Assembly (NCBI GenBank): GCA_019316985.1
Contig: CP079215.1
Coordinates: 930,001-994,000 of the forward strand
From: Paraniabella defluvii
GTDB taxonomy: Bacteria > Bacteroidota > Bacteroidia > Chitinophagales > Chitinophagaceae
Direction of reading: 5' to 3'
Length of the DNA: 64,000 nt
A program made the position numbers and the translations under genes. How positions within the stretch are numbered: position 1 is the stretch's first letter; each line of letters begins with the position of its first letter. This document shows positions 1 through 11,418 of this stretch, one piece after another. A model generated the notes under the pieces. That model saw only the letters and a program-made list of their open reading frames with translations, searched no databases and was not told the origin of the DNA.

Positions 1-990
1 ACATCACGGGGTACAAGGTTGCCGAAGGCAGGGTACCTTCTCTCGAGGAAATAATCTCTTTCTTCTTCGGGTATATCGTTGGCCTTACGATTATCGTTCT
101 GCTTTTTAGGCACCCAGATACGACCATCATTTCTCAGTGACTCTGACATCAGGGTCAGCTTACTTTGGTGATCGCCGGAAACAGGAATACAGGTAGGGTG
201 AATCTGTGTAAAGCAAGGGTTTGCAAAATGCGCCCCTTTTTTATGAGCTTTCCACGCGGCTGTTACGTTGCTGCCCATTGCGTTGGTAGACAGGTAAAAT
301 ACGTTTCCATACCCGCCGGTAGCCAATATTACCGCGTGTCCGAAATATCTTTCCAGCTGACCGGTAATAAGATTACGTACGATAATACCCTGGCTTTACC
401 GTCTATAACTACTACATCCAGCATTTCGTGGCGGGTATACTGTTGCACATTGCCCAAAGCCACCTGCCTTTCCAAAGCCTGGTAAGCGCCTATTAATAAT
501 TGCTGACCGGTTTGACCCGCAGCATAAAAAGTTCTTTTTACCTGTGTTCCTCCAAAAGAGCGGTTATTTAATAAGCCGCCATACTCACGTGCAAAGGGCA
601 CACCCTGCGCTACACACTGATCGATAATATTTACACTTACTTCGGCGAGGCGATGCACATTTGCCTCGCGTGCGCGATAATCGCCTCCCTTTATCGTGTC
701 ATAAAATAAACGGAAAACAGAATCGCCATCATTCTGGTAATTCTTTGCAGCATTGATACCCCCTGCGCAGCAATCGAGTGCGCCCGGCGGGGAGAATCCT
801 GGAAACAGAAAGCCTTTACCCTGTATCCTAACTCGCCTAAAGAAGCCGCCGCCGAAGCACCTGCCAAACCCGTGCCTACTACAATGATCTCCAGCTTTCT
901 TTTGTTAGCAGGGTTCACCAGCTTACAATGTCCTTTGTAATCGTTCCATTTGTCTTCCAACTTACCCGCAGGTATTCTTGAATCAAGCAT
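1..990 (-). CDS. sdhA: Succinate dehydrogenase/fumarate reductase flavoprotein subunit (5' part, 3' end outside window)
   Basis: Membrane-associated flavoprotein that oxidises succinate to fumarate in the TCA cycle and respiratory chain. Near the N-terminus a dinucleotide-binding stretch ([19 protein letters not shown]) is visible, followed by HSIAAQGV, where FAD is normally attached to the His. Further on come [19 protein letters not shown] and, at the window edge on the minus strand, [11 protein letters not shown], which is typical of Bacteroidota SdhA. The gene starts at the ATG at 990 and is cut by the left edge after about 330 of about 640 residues. The reading frame breaks near 330 and 660, consistent with base-calling errors. 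It follows sdhC by 116 bases on the same strand. Confidence 0.93.
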
Positions 991-1011
991 AATTCAATTT
1001 ATGATTTGAGA

Positions 1012-1031
1012 CCTGTCTGCCGACAGGCAGG
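1012..1031. repeat. Imperfect palindrome CCTGTCTGCC-GACAGGCAGG, copy 1
   Basis: Twenty-base near-palindrome in the sdhC-sdhA gap. It is bracketed by a direct repeat of TTTATGATTTGAGA (about 998-1011 and 1032-1045). A second copy differing by one base lies at 39238-39256 in the opposite orientation. It looks like a small dispersed REP-like element or a processing/terminator stem. Function unknown. Confidence 0.55.
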
Positions 1032-1106
1032 TTTATGATTTGAGATGTACCTCAACCTTTATATTTTTACTGTTTCAGTTCGTTTACCGCTTCCGGTTGC
1101 TTCGCA

Positions 1107-1825
1107 CTAACTAATCCATCCCGCCAGGAAACTGATCGGCATCAGAATAAACGCGCCACAAACGATAATTGCAAAGCCCCAGCCAATAACCGTTAACATA
1201 TTAATGTACTTATGATTGGTTACCCCAAATGTGCGAAAGGCACTTTGAATACCATGCACGAGGTGCCAGAACAATGCTATTACTCTAAAATATACACCAC
1301 TGAAATCCAGGGATAACTGGTAAATTTATATAACATTTCTCCATACAGATCATGAAACTCTTTTGCCCCGGAGTACCTGCTGATACAATCTGGTGAGTAG
1401 ACATATCGATGTACATTTGTCCCAACCCTCCGAAACGCGAAGGAATCCAGAAATCGATGAGATGCACCACCAGGAATATTAAAATAATAGACCTAAAATG
1501 CCCATGGCACGGCTATACCATTTACTGCCCCTGTTACCCATGGGAATTGCATAGCCTACTTTACGTTTGCTGCGGTTTTGTATTTCCAGTACCAAACCCT
1601 GGATGATGTGCAGCAGGAAAAAACAAACAAACCGATCTCTAATACCCTTGGTATCACATTGGCTCCCATAAAATGAGCGGCCACATTAAACATCACCCCG
1701 TCGTTAGCCCAGATACAAGCATTTAAGCCGGCGTGAACCAACAAAAAAGCAACCAGGAAAAGGCCGGAGAGCGCCATCGTTATTTTCTTTCCTACACTCG
1801 ACGTAAATAGTTGAGACCAGTTCAT
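1107..1825 (-). CDS. sdhC: Succinate dehydrogenase cytochrome b subunit
   Basis: Haem b membrane anchor that passes electrons from the Sdh catalytic subunits to menaquinone. The N-terminus MNWSQLFTSSVGKKITMALSGLFL followed by a hydrophobic helix with HAGLN is characteristic of the Bacteroidota SdhC family. Further helices include one ending in LAGWIS just before the stop at 1107. Repaired length is about 239 residues, normal for the family. The frame is broken at least twice (near 1480 and 1560). It is the promoter-proximal gene of a minus-strand sdhC-sdhA operon; sdhB would be expected beyond the left edge. Confidence 0.9.
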
Positions 1826-1993
1826 ATAAGCTAAATCTAATTAGTGAATGGCGCAAAAGTAACGCAGAATCGCCAATAACATGACAAAAAAATGACGAAA
1901 ACAAAATATCACCCTGAAAATAAAATATGCAAACGATTGCGTATGCAGCAAACCCCGCAACAAGGTATTTTTACATTAAACCAGCTTGTTAAG

Positions 1994-3532
1994 ATGAATA
2001 AATGTTACCTGCCGGCCCTTGCGCTTTTGATAACGCTTCATGCAGGGGCTCAGCAACCCGACAAACCCAATATTATTGTTTTTATGGTGGATGATATGGG
2101 GATCATGGATACTTCCGTGCCTTTTGCGATAGCCTGATGCCGCTTAACAAAATTTTCCGTACACCCTCCATGGAAAGACTGGCAAGGGAAGGCATGAAGT
2201 TTAGTAATGCCTATGCACAGCCCGTTTGCACACCCACCCGTGTAAGTTATATAACAGGTATGAATTCGGCAAGAACCAGAATTACCAACTGGACCTCTCC
2301 TGCTAAAGACGATCCTACCGATGCAAAGGATGTACAGTTATTGCCTCCCAGATGGAATATCAATGGCTGGAGCAATAATTCTCAGACACCGCGTACAGTT
2401 AACGCTCCTTCATTTCCTCAATTGCTAAAAGAAGCGGGATACTATACTATTCATGTAGGCAAAGCGCATTGGGGCAGTGCGGGAACTCCGGGCGCCAACC
2501 CGTATAATGCCGGTTTTATGATAAATATAGCGGGTCATGCGGCGGGGCACCCTCAAAGTTACTTAGCAGAACAGCAGTACGGTAACCTATCGGGAAAAAC
2601 ACAAATGCAGGCGGTACCTGATTTGGAAGAGTATTATCAGTCGGGTACATTTTTAACGGAAGCTCTTACACGCGAATGTTTAAAAGCGCTGGAAACGCCT
2701 GTGAAAAGAAAGGAGCCCTTTTTTTCTAAATATGGCACATTATGCCGTTTCATACCCCCATTATGGCGGACCCGAGGTTTGTTCAAAAATATTATGATGC
2801 CGGTATCGACTCCTGGAAGCTCAATACGCCAGCCTTGTGGAAGGCATAGATAAAAGCCTGGGAGATATCCTGCAATTTCTTGACGAACGCGGAGTGGCAA
2901 AGAATACGCTCATAATTTTCATGAGTGATAACGGCGGTCTTGACCGAAGAGGCGGCAAAACCAATACTCATAACAGGCCCTTTCGTTCCGGCAAAGGCTC
3001 TATATATGAAGGCGGTATCAGGGAGCCGATGTTGGTAAAATGGCCGGGTATAGTGAAGCCGGGAAGTACCAATAACCATCCGGTAATTATAGATGATTTT
3101 TTCCCTACCATACTCGAAGCGGCACGTATTAAATATACGGGTGCAGTACAAACCATCGACGGCCTGAGCCTGGTGCCCACTTTCGGCAACCCGGCTGTAA
3201 AGCCCATATCCGAACGACCGTTGATCTTTCACTATCCCAACAAATGGACCCAGCTAAAAGCAGAGGATGAAAGAGCATTAGGCATCAACTTTTACAGTGC
3301 TATGCGTTTGGGTAAGTGGAAACTGATCTACAACATGCGCGGCCGCAGTTTCGAACTGTACAACTTGGATAACGATATAGGCGAAACAAACAACCTGGCA
3401 GCAAGTCAACCCGCGAGAGTAAAACAACTGGCACAGGTAATGGGAACTACGCTGAAGCAACGTGAGGCGCAAATGCCCGTGGATGTAAGCAGCGGACAGC
3501 CGGTGCCTTATCCTGACGAAGTACTGTTTTAG
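1994..3532 (+). CDS. Secreted sulfatase (formylglycine-dependent arylsulfatase family)
   Basis: Hydrolyses sulfate esters, probably in the periplasm. The start at 1994 gives a signal peptide ending LLITLHAGAQ. The mature N-terminus has PNIIVFMVDDMG, the metal-binding start of type I sulfatases. CTPTR near residue 79 matches the C-x-P-x-R signature in which the Cys becomes formylglycine. MSDNGG and the later KWPGIVKPGS are also family features. Repaired length is about 513 residues. Frame breaks are visible: a lost G near 2127, extra T near 2728 and 2751, and a lost G near 2814. The stop overlaps by four bases the stop of the convergent gene at 3529. The substrate is not evident. Confidence 0.92.
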
Positions 3533-4104
3533 TTTCCGGGAAAATCAAGCCGCGAAGATAACTGATCGTTGATACGCTTAAACAAATGATAGGGCTTATA
3601 GGTTCGCCAGTTATCCAGTACCATTAATTCGATAAACTGGTTTATTTTGGCCAGCTTGAAATCATATTGGGTTTGCTCCGGCATGTTCAGGCATACGATC
3701 CAGCCATTTTCGTCAGAAAGCTCCTCATGCAATTCTTCATAATATTCTTTGTCGCTGCTGTGAAAGTTGAGCACATTTTCTGCAATCAGTATGAATTTAT
3801 ATATGCCTTCCTGCATAAACACTTCCAACACATCCCGTTTAAGCGGCATAATATCATTCTCCACCGCGTCATTCCACTCTCCTATCATTTCAATAACAGC
3901 GTAGCCTCTTCGTAATCAGCCATTAACACTTTTAAGTAAAGCGTTCGGCTGCCAAAAAAATCCCATTGAGGGTGGATATAATAATTATAAATAGTATCGG
4001 TGTACTCAAATTGAGAATGCTCTGCACCAAAAAAAAGGAGAACGTTCATCCTCCTCGCTGATATAAATATGCTGCCAGTTATAAAAAGGCTCTAACTCAT
4101 GCAT
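3529..4104 (-). CDS. Hypothetical cytoplasmic protein, about 191 residues
   Basis: I do not recognise a family. The protein starts MHELEPFYNWQHIYISEEDE, has no signal peptide or membrane segment, and is rich in acidic and aromatic residues (for example IYNYYIHPQWDFFGSRTLY). The frame is interrupted by an extra base in a T-run near 4030 and a lost G near 3885, so only the last 119 residues appear as one open frame. The ATG at 4104 is the first good start. The gene converges on the sulfatase with overlapping stop codons. Confidence 0.6.
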
Positions 4105-4229
4105 GTTCTGCGATTTTTTCCTGGCCGCTTAATAAAAAAACGTTAAGCTGTATATACATTGCTCCAGGTAGCGGAAAGGTAAAATGATTTACCGGAATCG
4201 CAAAAGTATCCTGCCAGATATGCCTGTTT

Positions 4230-4547
4230 TTAGCCGGGTGTTAACAAGTAATTAGTTGGCGCCTGTTCTTTCAGACACAAAATAGCCATCTCCTTTTCTT
4301 TTTCAACAATCCCCTCACGCCTCAGGTCGCGGTAAGCCCGCTCTACGGTAGCCAGGGAAACAATATTGGATTTACCGATTTCGCGCGCCGAAGGAAGGCG
4401 TATACCTTTTTCCAACTGGCCGCTGACAATTGCCTGTTTAATTACCTGTTTAACCTGCAGATACAGGAACAATTTAGATGAAGTGTCAACGTCAATATCT
4501 AATTGAACATCAAAAGTCATTCTTCCGTTTTTAAAAGTAGTATTCAT
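4230..4547 (-). CDS. GntR-family transcriptional regulator (short, YtrA-like)
   Basis: DNA-binding regulator with a winged helix-turn-helix. Visible features are FLYLQVKQVIKQAIVSGQLEKG (helix 1 region), LPSAREIGKS and the recognition-helix region ATVERAYRDLRREGIVE. The protein has only about 105 residues, with no room for a large effector domain, as in YtrA-type GntR regulators. The ATG at 4547 is the last base of a stem-loop that also precedes the acetylesterase gene just upstream (start 6005). This suggests the regulator may control itself and that neighbour. The ligand is unknown. Confidence 0.82.
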   Translation of the reverse strand: MNTTFKNGRMTFDVQLDIDVDTSSKLFLYLQVKQVIKQAIVSGQLEKGIRLPSAREIGKSNIVSLATVERAYRDLRREGIVEKEKEMAILCLKEQAPTNYLLTPG

Positions 4548-4579
4548 CTGCTTTTTTTTATTGTTTTAATAGCCAGATG
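4545..4579 (-). promoter_or_regulatory. Stem-loop covering the start codon of the GntR gene
   Basis: On the minus strand CATCTG at 4574-4579 can pair with CAGATG at 4545-4550, whose last three bases are the ATG. An inner AATA/TATT stem lies between. The 13 bases TAATAGCCAGATG (plus strand) are shared exactly with the element at 6003-6038. It could be an mRNA hairpin limiting initiation or a palindromic operator for the GntR protein. Confidence 0.45.
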
Positions 4580-4690
4580 CACGCCTGACAGAACGGACAG
4601 GGAATTCGCCAAAGTCGTTGTTATTTTGTTAAACAATTATTTATGGCCCATTTCATATGCATCGCTTTAATATAAGTGCTGAATCCGATT

Positions 4691-6005
4691 TTAGTTACCG
4701 TCTGGTTTGGCGGCATCGCGCCCCGGGCTTTCGGGCCAGTAAAAGCTGGCGTAGGCGTCGGGGCGGGTAGGGTCAAACACCGGTTCGGCAGGGTTGATAT
4801 CTTTGGCAAGCCCCAGCTTAGCGTCTCTTACGCCTTTCAGTATCAATTTTGCTACTTCATACGCGCCAAAGGGCCTGAAATGCGTATTGTCGGCTATTTC
4901 CTCGGTTCTCCTGGAAAAGCTCCCGCAGGGAAATGGGCGAAGGCCAACAGCGAAGGCTCTTCGCCCATTGCCTCGAAAAGGGTTTTACTCATGGCGTTCA
5001 GGTCGATCAACGGAACCTTTTGCTCTGCTGCCGTTTGCCTCACCGCCGCAGGATAGTCGCCCAGGGTTTCAATGATCCTGCCCTGCTCAAACCGCCTGCG
5101 CTGTACCGATGTCACCAATACGGGTAGCCTCCTTTCTTTTTAACTTCGCTGATGAAATATTCCAGGTCTTTTTATAGGTGGTAAAAGCGCCCACCCCGCA
5201 CCTTTTTGTTTCTGATCATTATGGCCGAACTCCACGAAAGCATAATCCCCGGTTTCATCAGGCTGAGCATTTTGGCAAATCGCCGTGCCGCAATAAAACC
5301 GCTTAGGGTTTCTCCCGATTCTGCCAGGTTAACGACGGCTACCTTGCCGGGTTTAAAAAAGTAGGGAAACATCTGTCCCCAGGCAGAAAACGGCTCACTG
5401 GCGCCGTCAACCACCGTTGAATTACCAGCCAGGAAAACAGATATAGCTTCTTTATTAGGCGTAATTTCTATAGCGTTGATCTTGGGTTGCGTGCTGTTAA
5501 ATTCCAGGGTAAGTTTATTATCCCAATGTAAATACCCGTGTTCCTGCTTTTAAGCCGCACTTTATTTTTACTGCCCGCAATCAGGCTATCGCGTATATTA
5601 ACGGTAAACTCAATGAGATGATGCGTTCCTTGACCTGTTTGAAGCCGGTTGACAAACATGCGGCGGTTCTCGGCACGTATGGCCACATCGGAAGTACCTT
5701 CGTCATCACCTACCCACACTTTGATATCATAATTTCCCTCGGGAAGTTTTTTACAGAGAAATAAAAAGGCTGGTTGCTCGTCAGGAAACCGTCGGTAAGC
5801 GGTGTTTTTCCAACAACCCGGTTCGCCTCTGCTTTTGTACCAAGGTCAATTCCATATCCCGATTCCTGGCTGAATCTTGTTTCTGGTAATACTTTTAGAA
5901 AGCCCTTTTCGAACTTACCCTTCCAAAATCAAATCGAAAGGTTTGAGCATGTGATGCAAGCACACCGGCCCATGCTAATACAGCTATAACAATCGTTCGT
6001 TTCAT
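4691..6005 (-). CDS. Rhamnogalacturonan acetylesterase-like SGNH/GDSL hydrolase (CE12 type), secreted
   Basis: Removes acetyl groups from the rhamnogalacturonan-I backbone of pectin. The start at 6005 gives a signal peptide (MKRTIVIAVLAWAGVLASHAQ). After an N-terminal beta-rich domain comes FLAGNSTVVDG, the SGNH block with the Ser nucleophile. FGHNDQK (block III) and DNTHFRPFGAYEVAK (block V, Asp and His) follow. Repaired length is about 437 residues, usual for Bacteroidota enzymes with an extra N-terminal domain. The frame is broken several times. It lies downstream of the hybrid two-component regulator on the same strand, and a rhamnose operon lies 9 kb away, which fits pectin use. Confidence 0.85.
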
Positions 6006-6038
6006 CTGCTTATTTTCTATTGCTGTAATAGCCAGATG
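6003..6038 (-). promoter_or_regulatory. Stem-loop covering the start codon of the acetylesterase gene
   Basis: CATCTG (6033-6038, minus strand sense) and CAGATG (6003-6008) are complementary, and the latter contains the ATG. The inner stem CTATT/AATAG (6017-6021 and 6027-6031) encloses a five-base loop. Its sequence and geometry nearly duplicate the element before the GntR gene at 4545-4579. Confidence 0.5.
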
Positions 6039-6313
6039 TTATTTCCTGTTTTCCCTGGCAGAGCTATGAATTCAGCCGGGCACCAGCTTCGGAAAAATCA
6101 GCCGCTTTGGATTTACAAGCAATTTATATTTGTTATTTCCAGGCCGAAGCTAACTAACGAAACGAACGTCGGCCATTTATATCGTACCAAAAAAATCGGC
6201 ATTTTGATGCAGACAAAAACAAACACATTGATAATCAACCTGTAACATAATACCATACATCGCCAGCAGCGTACGATGTGAGTTATACAAATTTCCGGAC
6301 CTTATAGATGATG
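6039..6313. other. Non-coding gap between HTCS and acetylesterase
   Basis: Together with the stem-loop at 6003-6038 this makes a 308-base gap between two minus-strand genes. Apart from that stem-loop at its right end with respect to transcription, I see no ORF with coding character and no clear terminator. It presumably holds the acetylesterase promoter. Confidence 0.4.
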
Positions 6314-9300
6314 TTAGCCAGCCTGAGAACCCTGGCTGTACTTTTTAGGAGTGGTGCCATATTGTTTCTGAAACATCCTGGTAAAGCTTGTGGCATCGGC
6401 ATATCCTACCATATAGGCGATCTCGGTAACAGAATGTTGACCCTGTAAAAGCATTTCGGCCGCTTTGCTCAGCCGTATACCGGTTACAAACTCATGTACC
6501 GACTGATTGGTGACTGCTTTTATTTTCCGGTATAGCTGTGTCCTGCTCATAAATAACTGGCCAGCCAGCCATTCCACACTCACCTCGTCTTCCGACATGT
6601 GCTCTTCCACCAGCCGGGTAGCTTTACTCAAAAACAACTTGTCGGCAGTGCTCAATCCCGCCGGATTAGCGTAAGATTCAGGAGATTGGGCAAAAAGCCG
6701 GCGCAGCTTAGCGCGGTTAGCGATAAGGTTACGTACCCTTGTCTGTAGCAATGGCATGCTGAATGGCTTCACAATATAGGCGTCAGCTCCGTTTCGTATC
6801 CCTCGGCCTCATACTGGTCTGATTGCCGGGCGGTTAACAACACTATAGGAATATGGCTTGTCTTTTCATCGGTTTTTAACTGTTTACACATATCCAGGCC
6901 ATTCATACCTGGCATCATAATATCACTGATCACCAGGTCCGGAATATCAGCTAAGGCTTTTTCTATCCCCTCTATTCCATTAGAGGCCTCCAAAACCGTA
7001 TATTGATCAGCCAGGTTCTGCCGGATATAATTCCGGATGTCCTCATTATCTTCAACAATTAATAAGACAGGGCGATCCGTTGTTGCCGCCGGTTCGCCCA
7101 CAGGTGATTCTCCAACCATGGACTCTGACGGGGAGGGTATATGTGGTACAATCTCTGCTTCAAGCTCGGCTTCCAGGTTCATTAACCGCACAGTAAACTC
7201 CGTTCCTTTTCCCGGGGTGCTGGTAACGGAGATCAAACCTTTGTGCAGGGCTACCAATTCTTTGGTTAGCGACAATCCTACACCGGTGCCAGCGTGTTGC
7301 TGCGCTGTTTCTACCTGGAAGAAAGGGTCGAATATTTTATCCAGTTTATCAGGAGGAATGCCCTGCCCCGTATCAGTTACTACTATCTCAATCACTTCCG
7401 GGTTTTCATTTTCCGCAGCCACCATTACGGTAATCCGGCCACCTGCAGGAGTAAACTTAAACGCATTGGAAATAAGATTATACAATATCTTTCCCAGGAT
7501 ATCTGAATCAAAACCAAATTGTATCACTAATGGCTTAGCCGCTACCTTAAAATCGATTTGCTGCTCCTCGGCCCTGAAGTTAAATGCTGCCGCAGTATGA
7601 CGAATAAAAGCCACCAGGTCCTGCCGGCCGGGGTTCAGCTGCATTTTGCCCGATTCTATCTTGCGAAAATCGAGGAACTGATTGATTAAAGCCAATAAAC
7701 GCTGTGCATTCCGGTACATCACATGGTAATGCGCTATTTCTTTACCGGTAGCATCCTGCCGGGCCAATAAAGACCTCAGCGGATCTACGATTAGCGTTAG
7801 CGGTGTGCGGAATTCATGCGATACATTGGTAAAAAAGCTCGATTTAAGCTGGTCTAACTCCTGCGCTTTCTCTGCTTTTAAGCGCTCGGTTAATATATCG
7901 CGGTGGTATTGCTGCCTTACCTGCACCATACGGAAAACGATATATACCCCGAAAGGAATAACAGGAAGTAAATACTGTAAGCCCACCAGGTCTTCCACCA
8001 GGAGGTAATACAACAATTTCAAGTATGGCCGGTACCTTATTCCATACGCCGTCACTATTGGAGGCCATAGCTTTTAGCAAGTATTTACCTGCCGGCAGAT
8101 TGGAATAGCTGGCTACCCTGCGCGAGGCATCAATATAAACCCAGTCCTTATCCTGCCCTTCCAGCATGTAGGCGTATTGATTCCTGGCAGGATTGGAATA
8201 ATGCAGCGCGGAAAACTCAACTGAAAAGCTTTTGTCTTCATGAGTGAGCGTGATCGTCTTAGCTAAGTGAAGAGGAGTGGCAAGAATTACCCGGCCATTG
8301 ATAGTATCTCCCACGCGTACGGTTTTATTTAATACCTGTAGCGTAGTAAACGTGGTAACCGGCAAAAAGGATTATCAATAATTTTATCCGGGTCGAAATG
8401 AACAAACCCCTGGGTAGTTCCGTAATACATCTGCCCTGAGGAGGGATCGAAACATCCCGATCCGTCCATGAATTCGTATTCCTGTCCGGGCTTTTTTACT
8501 GCGTAATTTTGTATATACCCGGTTTTGATGTTAAACTTGGATAGCCCGTTTTTATGAGCGAACCATACATATCCGGGGCTTTGCGCCATCACCTGTGTAA
8601 TATAGTGATCTACCAACCCGTCTTTTATAGTATAGGTTTTGGACGATCTCGTTCGGGGATTGATTTTTGTAAGCCCATTGGCCGCGCCCACCCAGATGGT
8701 ACCTTCAGAATCTTCCGTGACAGCATATACTCTCATCGGGTGAACGCGAATCGGATGCCATTGTAGTATATAAAACCGTATCGGTCCAGGCGTAATTAAC
8801 GGGGTTGCGCTTAATCTGGATCACACCGGAATATTCGGTCCCGATCCAAAGATTATGTTGCGAATCAAAAAGAGACAACCGGCGCCCGAACGCCCGTATG
8901 AAGCAAGTGGTTGCTCCTTCAGCAACTTTTTCTGATAATCGTACTTTATGATGCCGTGATAGTAAGAGAACCATATATCATGCGTAAGGGGATCTTCCGC
9001 GATGGCGTAAAAGCGGCTTTTGTTTTGCTCTACAGATGACTTAAAGCAGGAAGTAATACGGCGGGTACCAGGATCATATTTATCCAGGCCGGTTCTCTTC
9101 CCAATCCAAAGATGACCATTGCGGTCTTTAAGCAGCGCCTTGATATTCTCATTAGCCAGGTGGGGCGATACATAATGATGATTGCCGGTACGCTTATCCA
9201 TATAGATAAGGCCATTATAATCTGATCCCAGCCAGATGCCCTCCGCGTCTACCCACATGGAACGAATGGCCGTACCTACATTAGGCCGGCCGGGTTCGGT

Positions 9301-9968
9301 AACAGATACGCTTTGAAATTTATTGGCGTTCAGATCTGCCTTATTAACGCCGCCCGAGCGGGTACCTACCCAAAGTATGCCCTCATTGTCGCGGTATACA
9401 GAATTCACATTATTATCGTTCAGACTGCCATGTCCGTCAACCGGTGTTTCGAACAACATGCTCTCCTTACTTTCCGAAAGGTGAAACGGGCCGATCACTT
9501 TTTGTATAAAGTCTTTTGAGTGGGTGAATATATCGAGGATCTCAGCCGGTTTACAGAATCCCTGAAAGGCTGAGGCAGGGAGGATAATTTAAAACGGGTG
9601 AAGTTATCTGTAGTATAATTGTACCGGCAAACCACCTGGTTAAAAACAGATACCCATAAGGTACCCTCTCTATCCTTATATAAATAATGAATCCGGCTGC
9701 TGGAGAGCGAGGTTGTGTCGCCGGGTATGGTACGATAAATCTTCAGCGTATATCCGTCATAGCGGCAAAGCCCGTTCCAGGTACCGAACCACATAAAGCC
9801 GTACTTGTCTTTAACGATGCCCAAAACCGTACTTTGCGGCAGTCCGTTTTTCGCAGTGATATACTCAAAGGTTACCGGTTGAGCTATACCGGTGATGATA
9901 GCAAACACCATCACCACTCCTATTAATATACCCCGATAAACAGTCATGGACAATGAATATACGAACAT
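6314..9968 (-). CDS. Hybrid two-component system sensor histidine kinase/response regulator (HTCS)
   Basis: Single-protein sensor that typically binds a glycan fragment in the periplasm and activates a nearby utilization locus. In order there is a signal peptide or anchor, about 14 two-component-regulator propeller repeats (repeated DREGTLWV and DSEGTIWVGAANGL motifs), a Y_Y_Y domain, a membrane helix near 8000, a kinase core with FFTNVSHEFRTPLTL (phospho-His), NAFKFTP and GTGVGLSL, a receiver domain with DLVISDIMMPG (phospho-Asp), and a C-terminal AraC-type helix-turn-helix (SVTEIAYMVGYADATSFTRMFQKQYG). Repaired length is about 1,215 residues. The frame breaks about six times; the receiver-HTH break is a lost G near 6795. 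The start may be 9947 rather than 9968. Confidence 0.93.
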
Positions 9969-10005
9969 CCTGCTACCGAACCAGCCTTACAACCGGGTTC
10001 AATAA

Positions 10006-11303
10006 TTAATCTTTCAGCAAAAACGATTTTAATGCATCAAAAGAGGCGCTGATGCCTATTGCTTCTTTCTTTTGCGTCATCATTTCTTTCAAAACCACGG
10101 GTACCGCTACTGTTTCTCCCGTTGCTGCTTCTACCGCGTCGGGGAATTTTACAGGGTGGGCAGTTTCAAGAATAAAGCCTTTTTCCTGCGGATGCTGCTG
10201 CAGGTATTTATCCAGCGCCAGGTATGCAACAGCCCCATGCGGATCTAAAAGGTAACCAGACTCTTTATACACTTTAGTGATTGTTGCAACCGTATCTTCA
10301 TCAGTGATAGTATCGGCAGACAAATTATTTTTAAGATCTGGAAATTGCCGGTGGAACAGTTCGATAATCCTTATAAAATTGCTTGGATTGCCTACATCCA
10401 TAGCGTTAGATAAAGTGGCAGTAGTTTCTTTAGGCTTCAATTCCTGTGTTTGCAAATAATGCGATACAATATCGTTAACGTTACATGCGGCGATAAAATG
10501 CCCCAGGGTAAGCCCGTTACTTTTGCCAGCAATCCTGCGCAAATATTTCCAAAATTACCACTGGGCACGCATACTACAGGCTTCAGTTCTTTTGGCTTCC
10601 ATTGTTTATAGGCAAGAAAATAATACACCTGTTGAGGAAGCCAACGCGCTACATTAATGGAATTAGCAGAGGTGAGGAATTTCTTTTTACTAATATCGGC
10701 ATCAGCGAATGCCTGTTTTACCATTTTCTGGCAGTCGTCGAATGTACCGTCTACTTCAAGCGCAGTAATATTCTTTCCCAGCGTGGTCAGCTGTTTTTCC
10801 TGTACCGGGCTCACTCTCCCTTTAGGATACAAGATCACTACGTTAACATTTTTTACTTCGTAAAAACCATTAGCTACCGCGCCACCAGTGTCGCCCGATG
10901 TTGCTACCAGTACAGTTACTTTTCTTTCTTCGTTTTTCAAAAAATGCCCCAGGCAACGGCTCATAAAACGGGCGCCTACATCTTTAAATGCAAGTGTAGG
11001 GCCGTGAAATAACTCTAGCGAAGCTATGCTATTGCTAACTGGTTGCAATGGTACAGGAAAGTTAACCGTTTCCGTTACGATGTTGTACAGCTCGTCGTTA
11101 TTCAAAGAACCGGCCACGTAGGGTTTCAGCACTTCAAAAGCAATATCCACATCTGTCATAGATTCTATCCGATCTATTAATTGCGGATCAACCGAAGGCA
11201 AATATTCAGGGTAATACAAACCCTTATCGGGCGCCTGGCCCAATATAGTGGCTTCTTTAAAAGATACTTTTGGAGATTGCTGATTAAGGCTATAATAATT
11301 CAT
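10006..11303 (-). CDS. thrC: Threonine synthase
   Basis: PLP enzyme converting O-phosphohomoserine to threonine. It begins MNYYSLNQQSPKVSFKEA. The PLP Lys lies in HGPTLAFKDVGARFM, and the glycine-rich phosphate loop is seen in SGDTGGAVANGF. Repaired length is about 433 residues. The only break is a lost C in a C-run near 10510, where GLPLGHFIAACN is restored. It is the last gene of the minus-strand thrA-thrB-thrC operon, 115 bases after thrB. Confidence 0.95.
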
Positions 11304-11350
11304 GATGCTGGATAATAGATATTTGATGTTTGATACTGGATACTTGTGCG
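11304..11350. repeat. Imperfect TATCCAG/ATATC tandem repeat between thrB and thrC
   Basis: Read on the minus strand, the stretch directly before the thrC ATG is a run of related units (GTATCCAGTATC, CAAACATC, CAAATATC, TATTATCCAGCATC). It is non-coding and low-complexity. Confidence 0.4.
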
Positions 11351-11418
11351 GGTGTCAGATGATGAGTGGAATACAGGAAAATGCTTCAACTTACCAGCTA
11401 TTCCATATTCCCCAATTA

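Noticed and set aside
4676..5127. Overlapping plus-strand open frames of 60-126 codons
   Set aside because: They lie antisense to the acetylesterase gene, whose catalytic DNTHF and C-terminal sequence are read on the minus strand.
7037..7600. A 187-codon plus-strand open frame
   Set aside because: Antisense shadow of the histidine kinase core and receiver domain of the HTCS gene; composition is low-complexity Ser/Thr with no family features.
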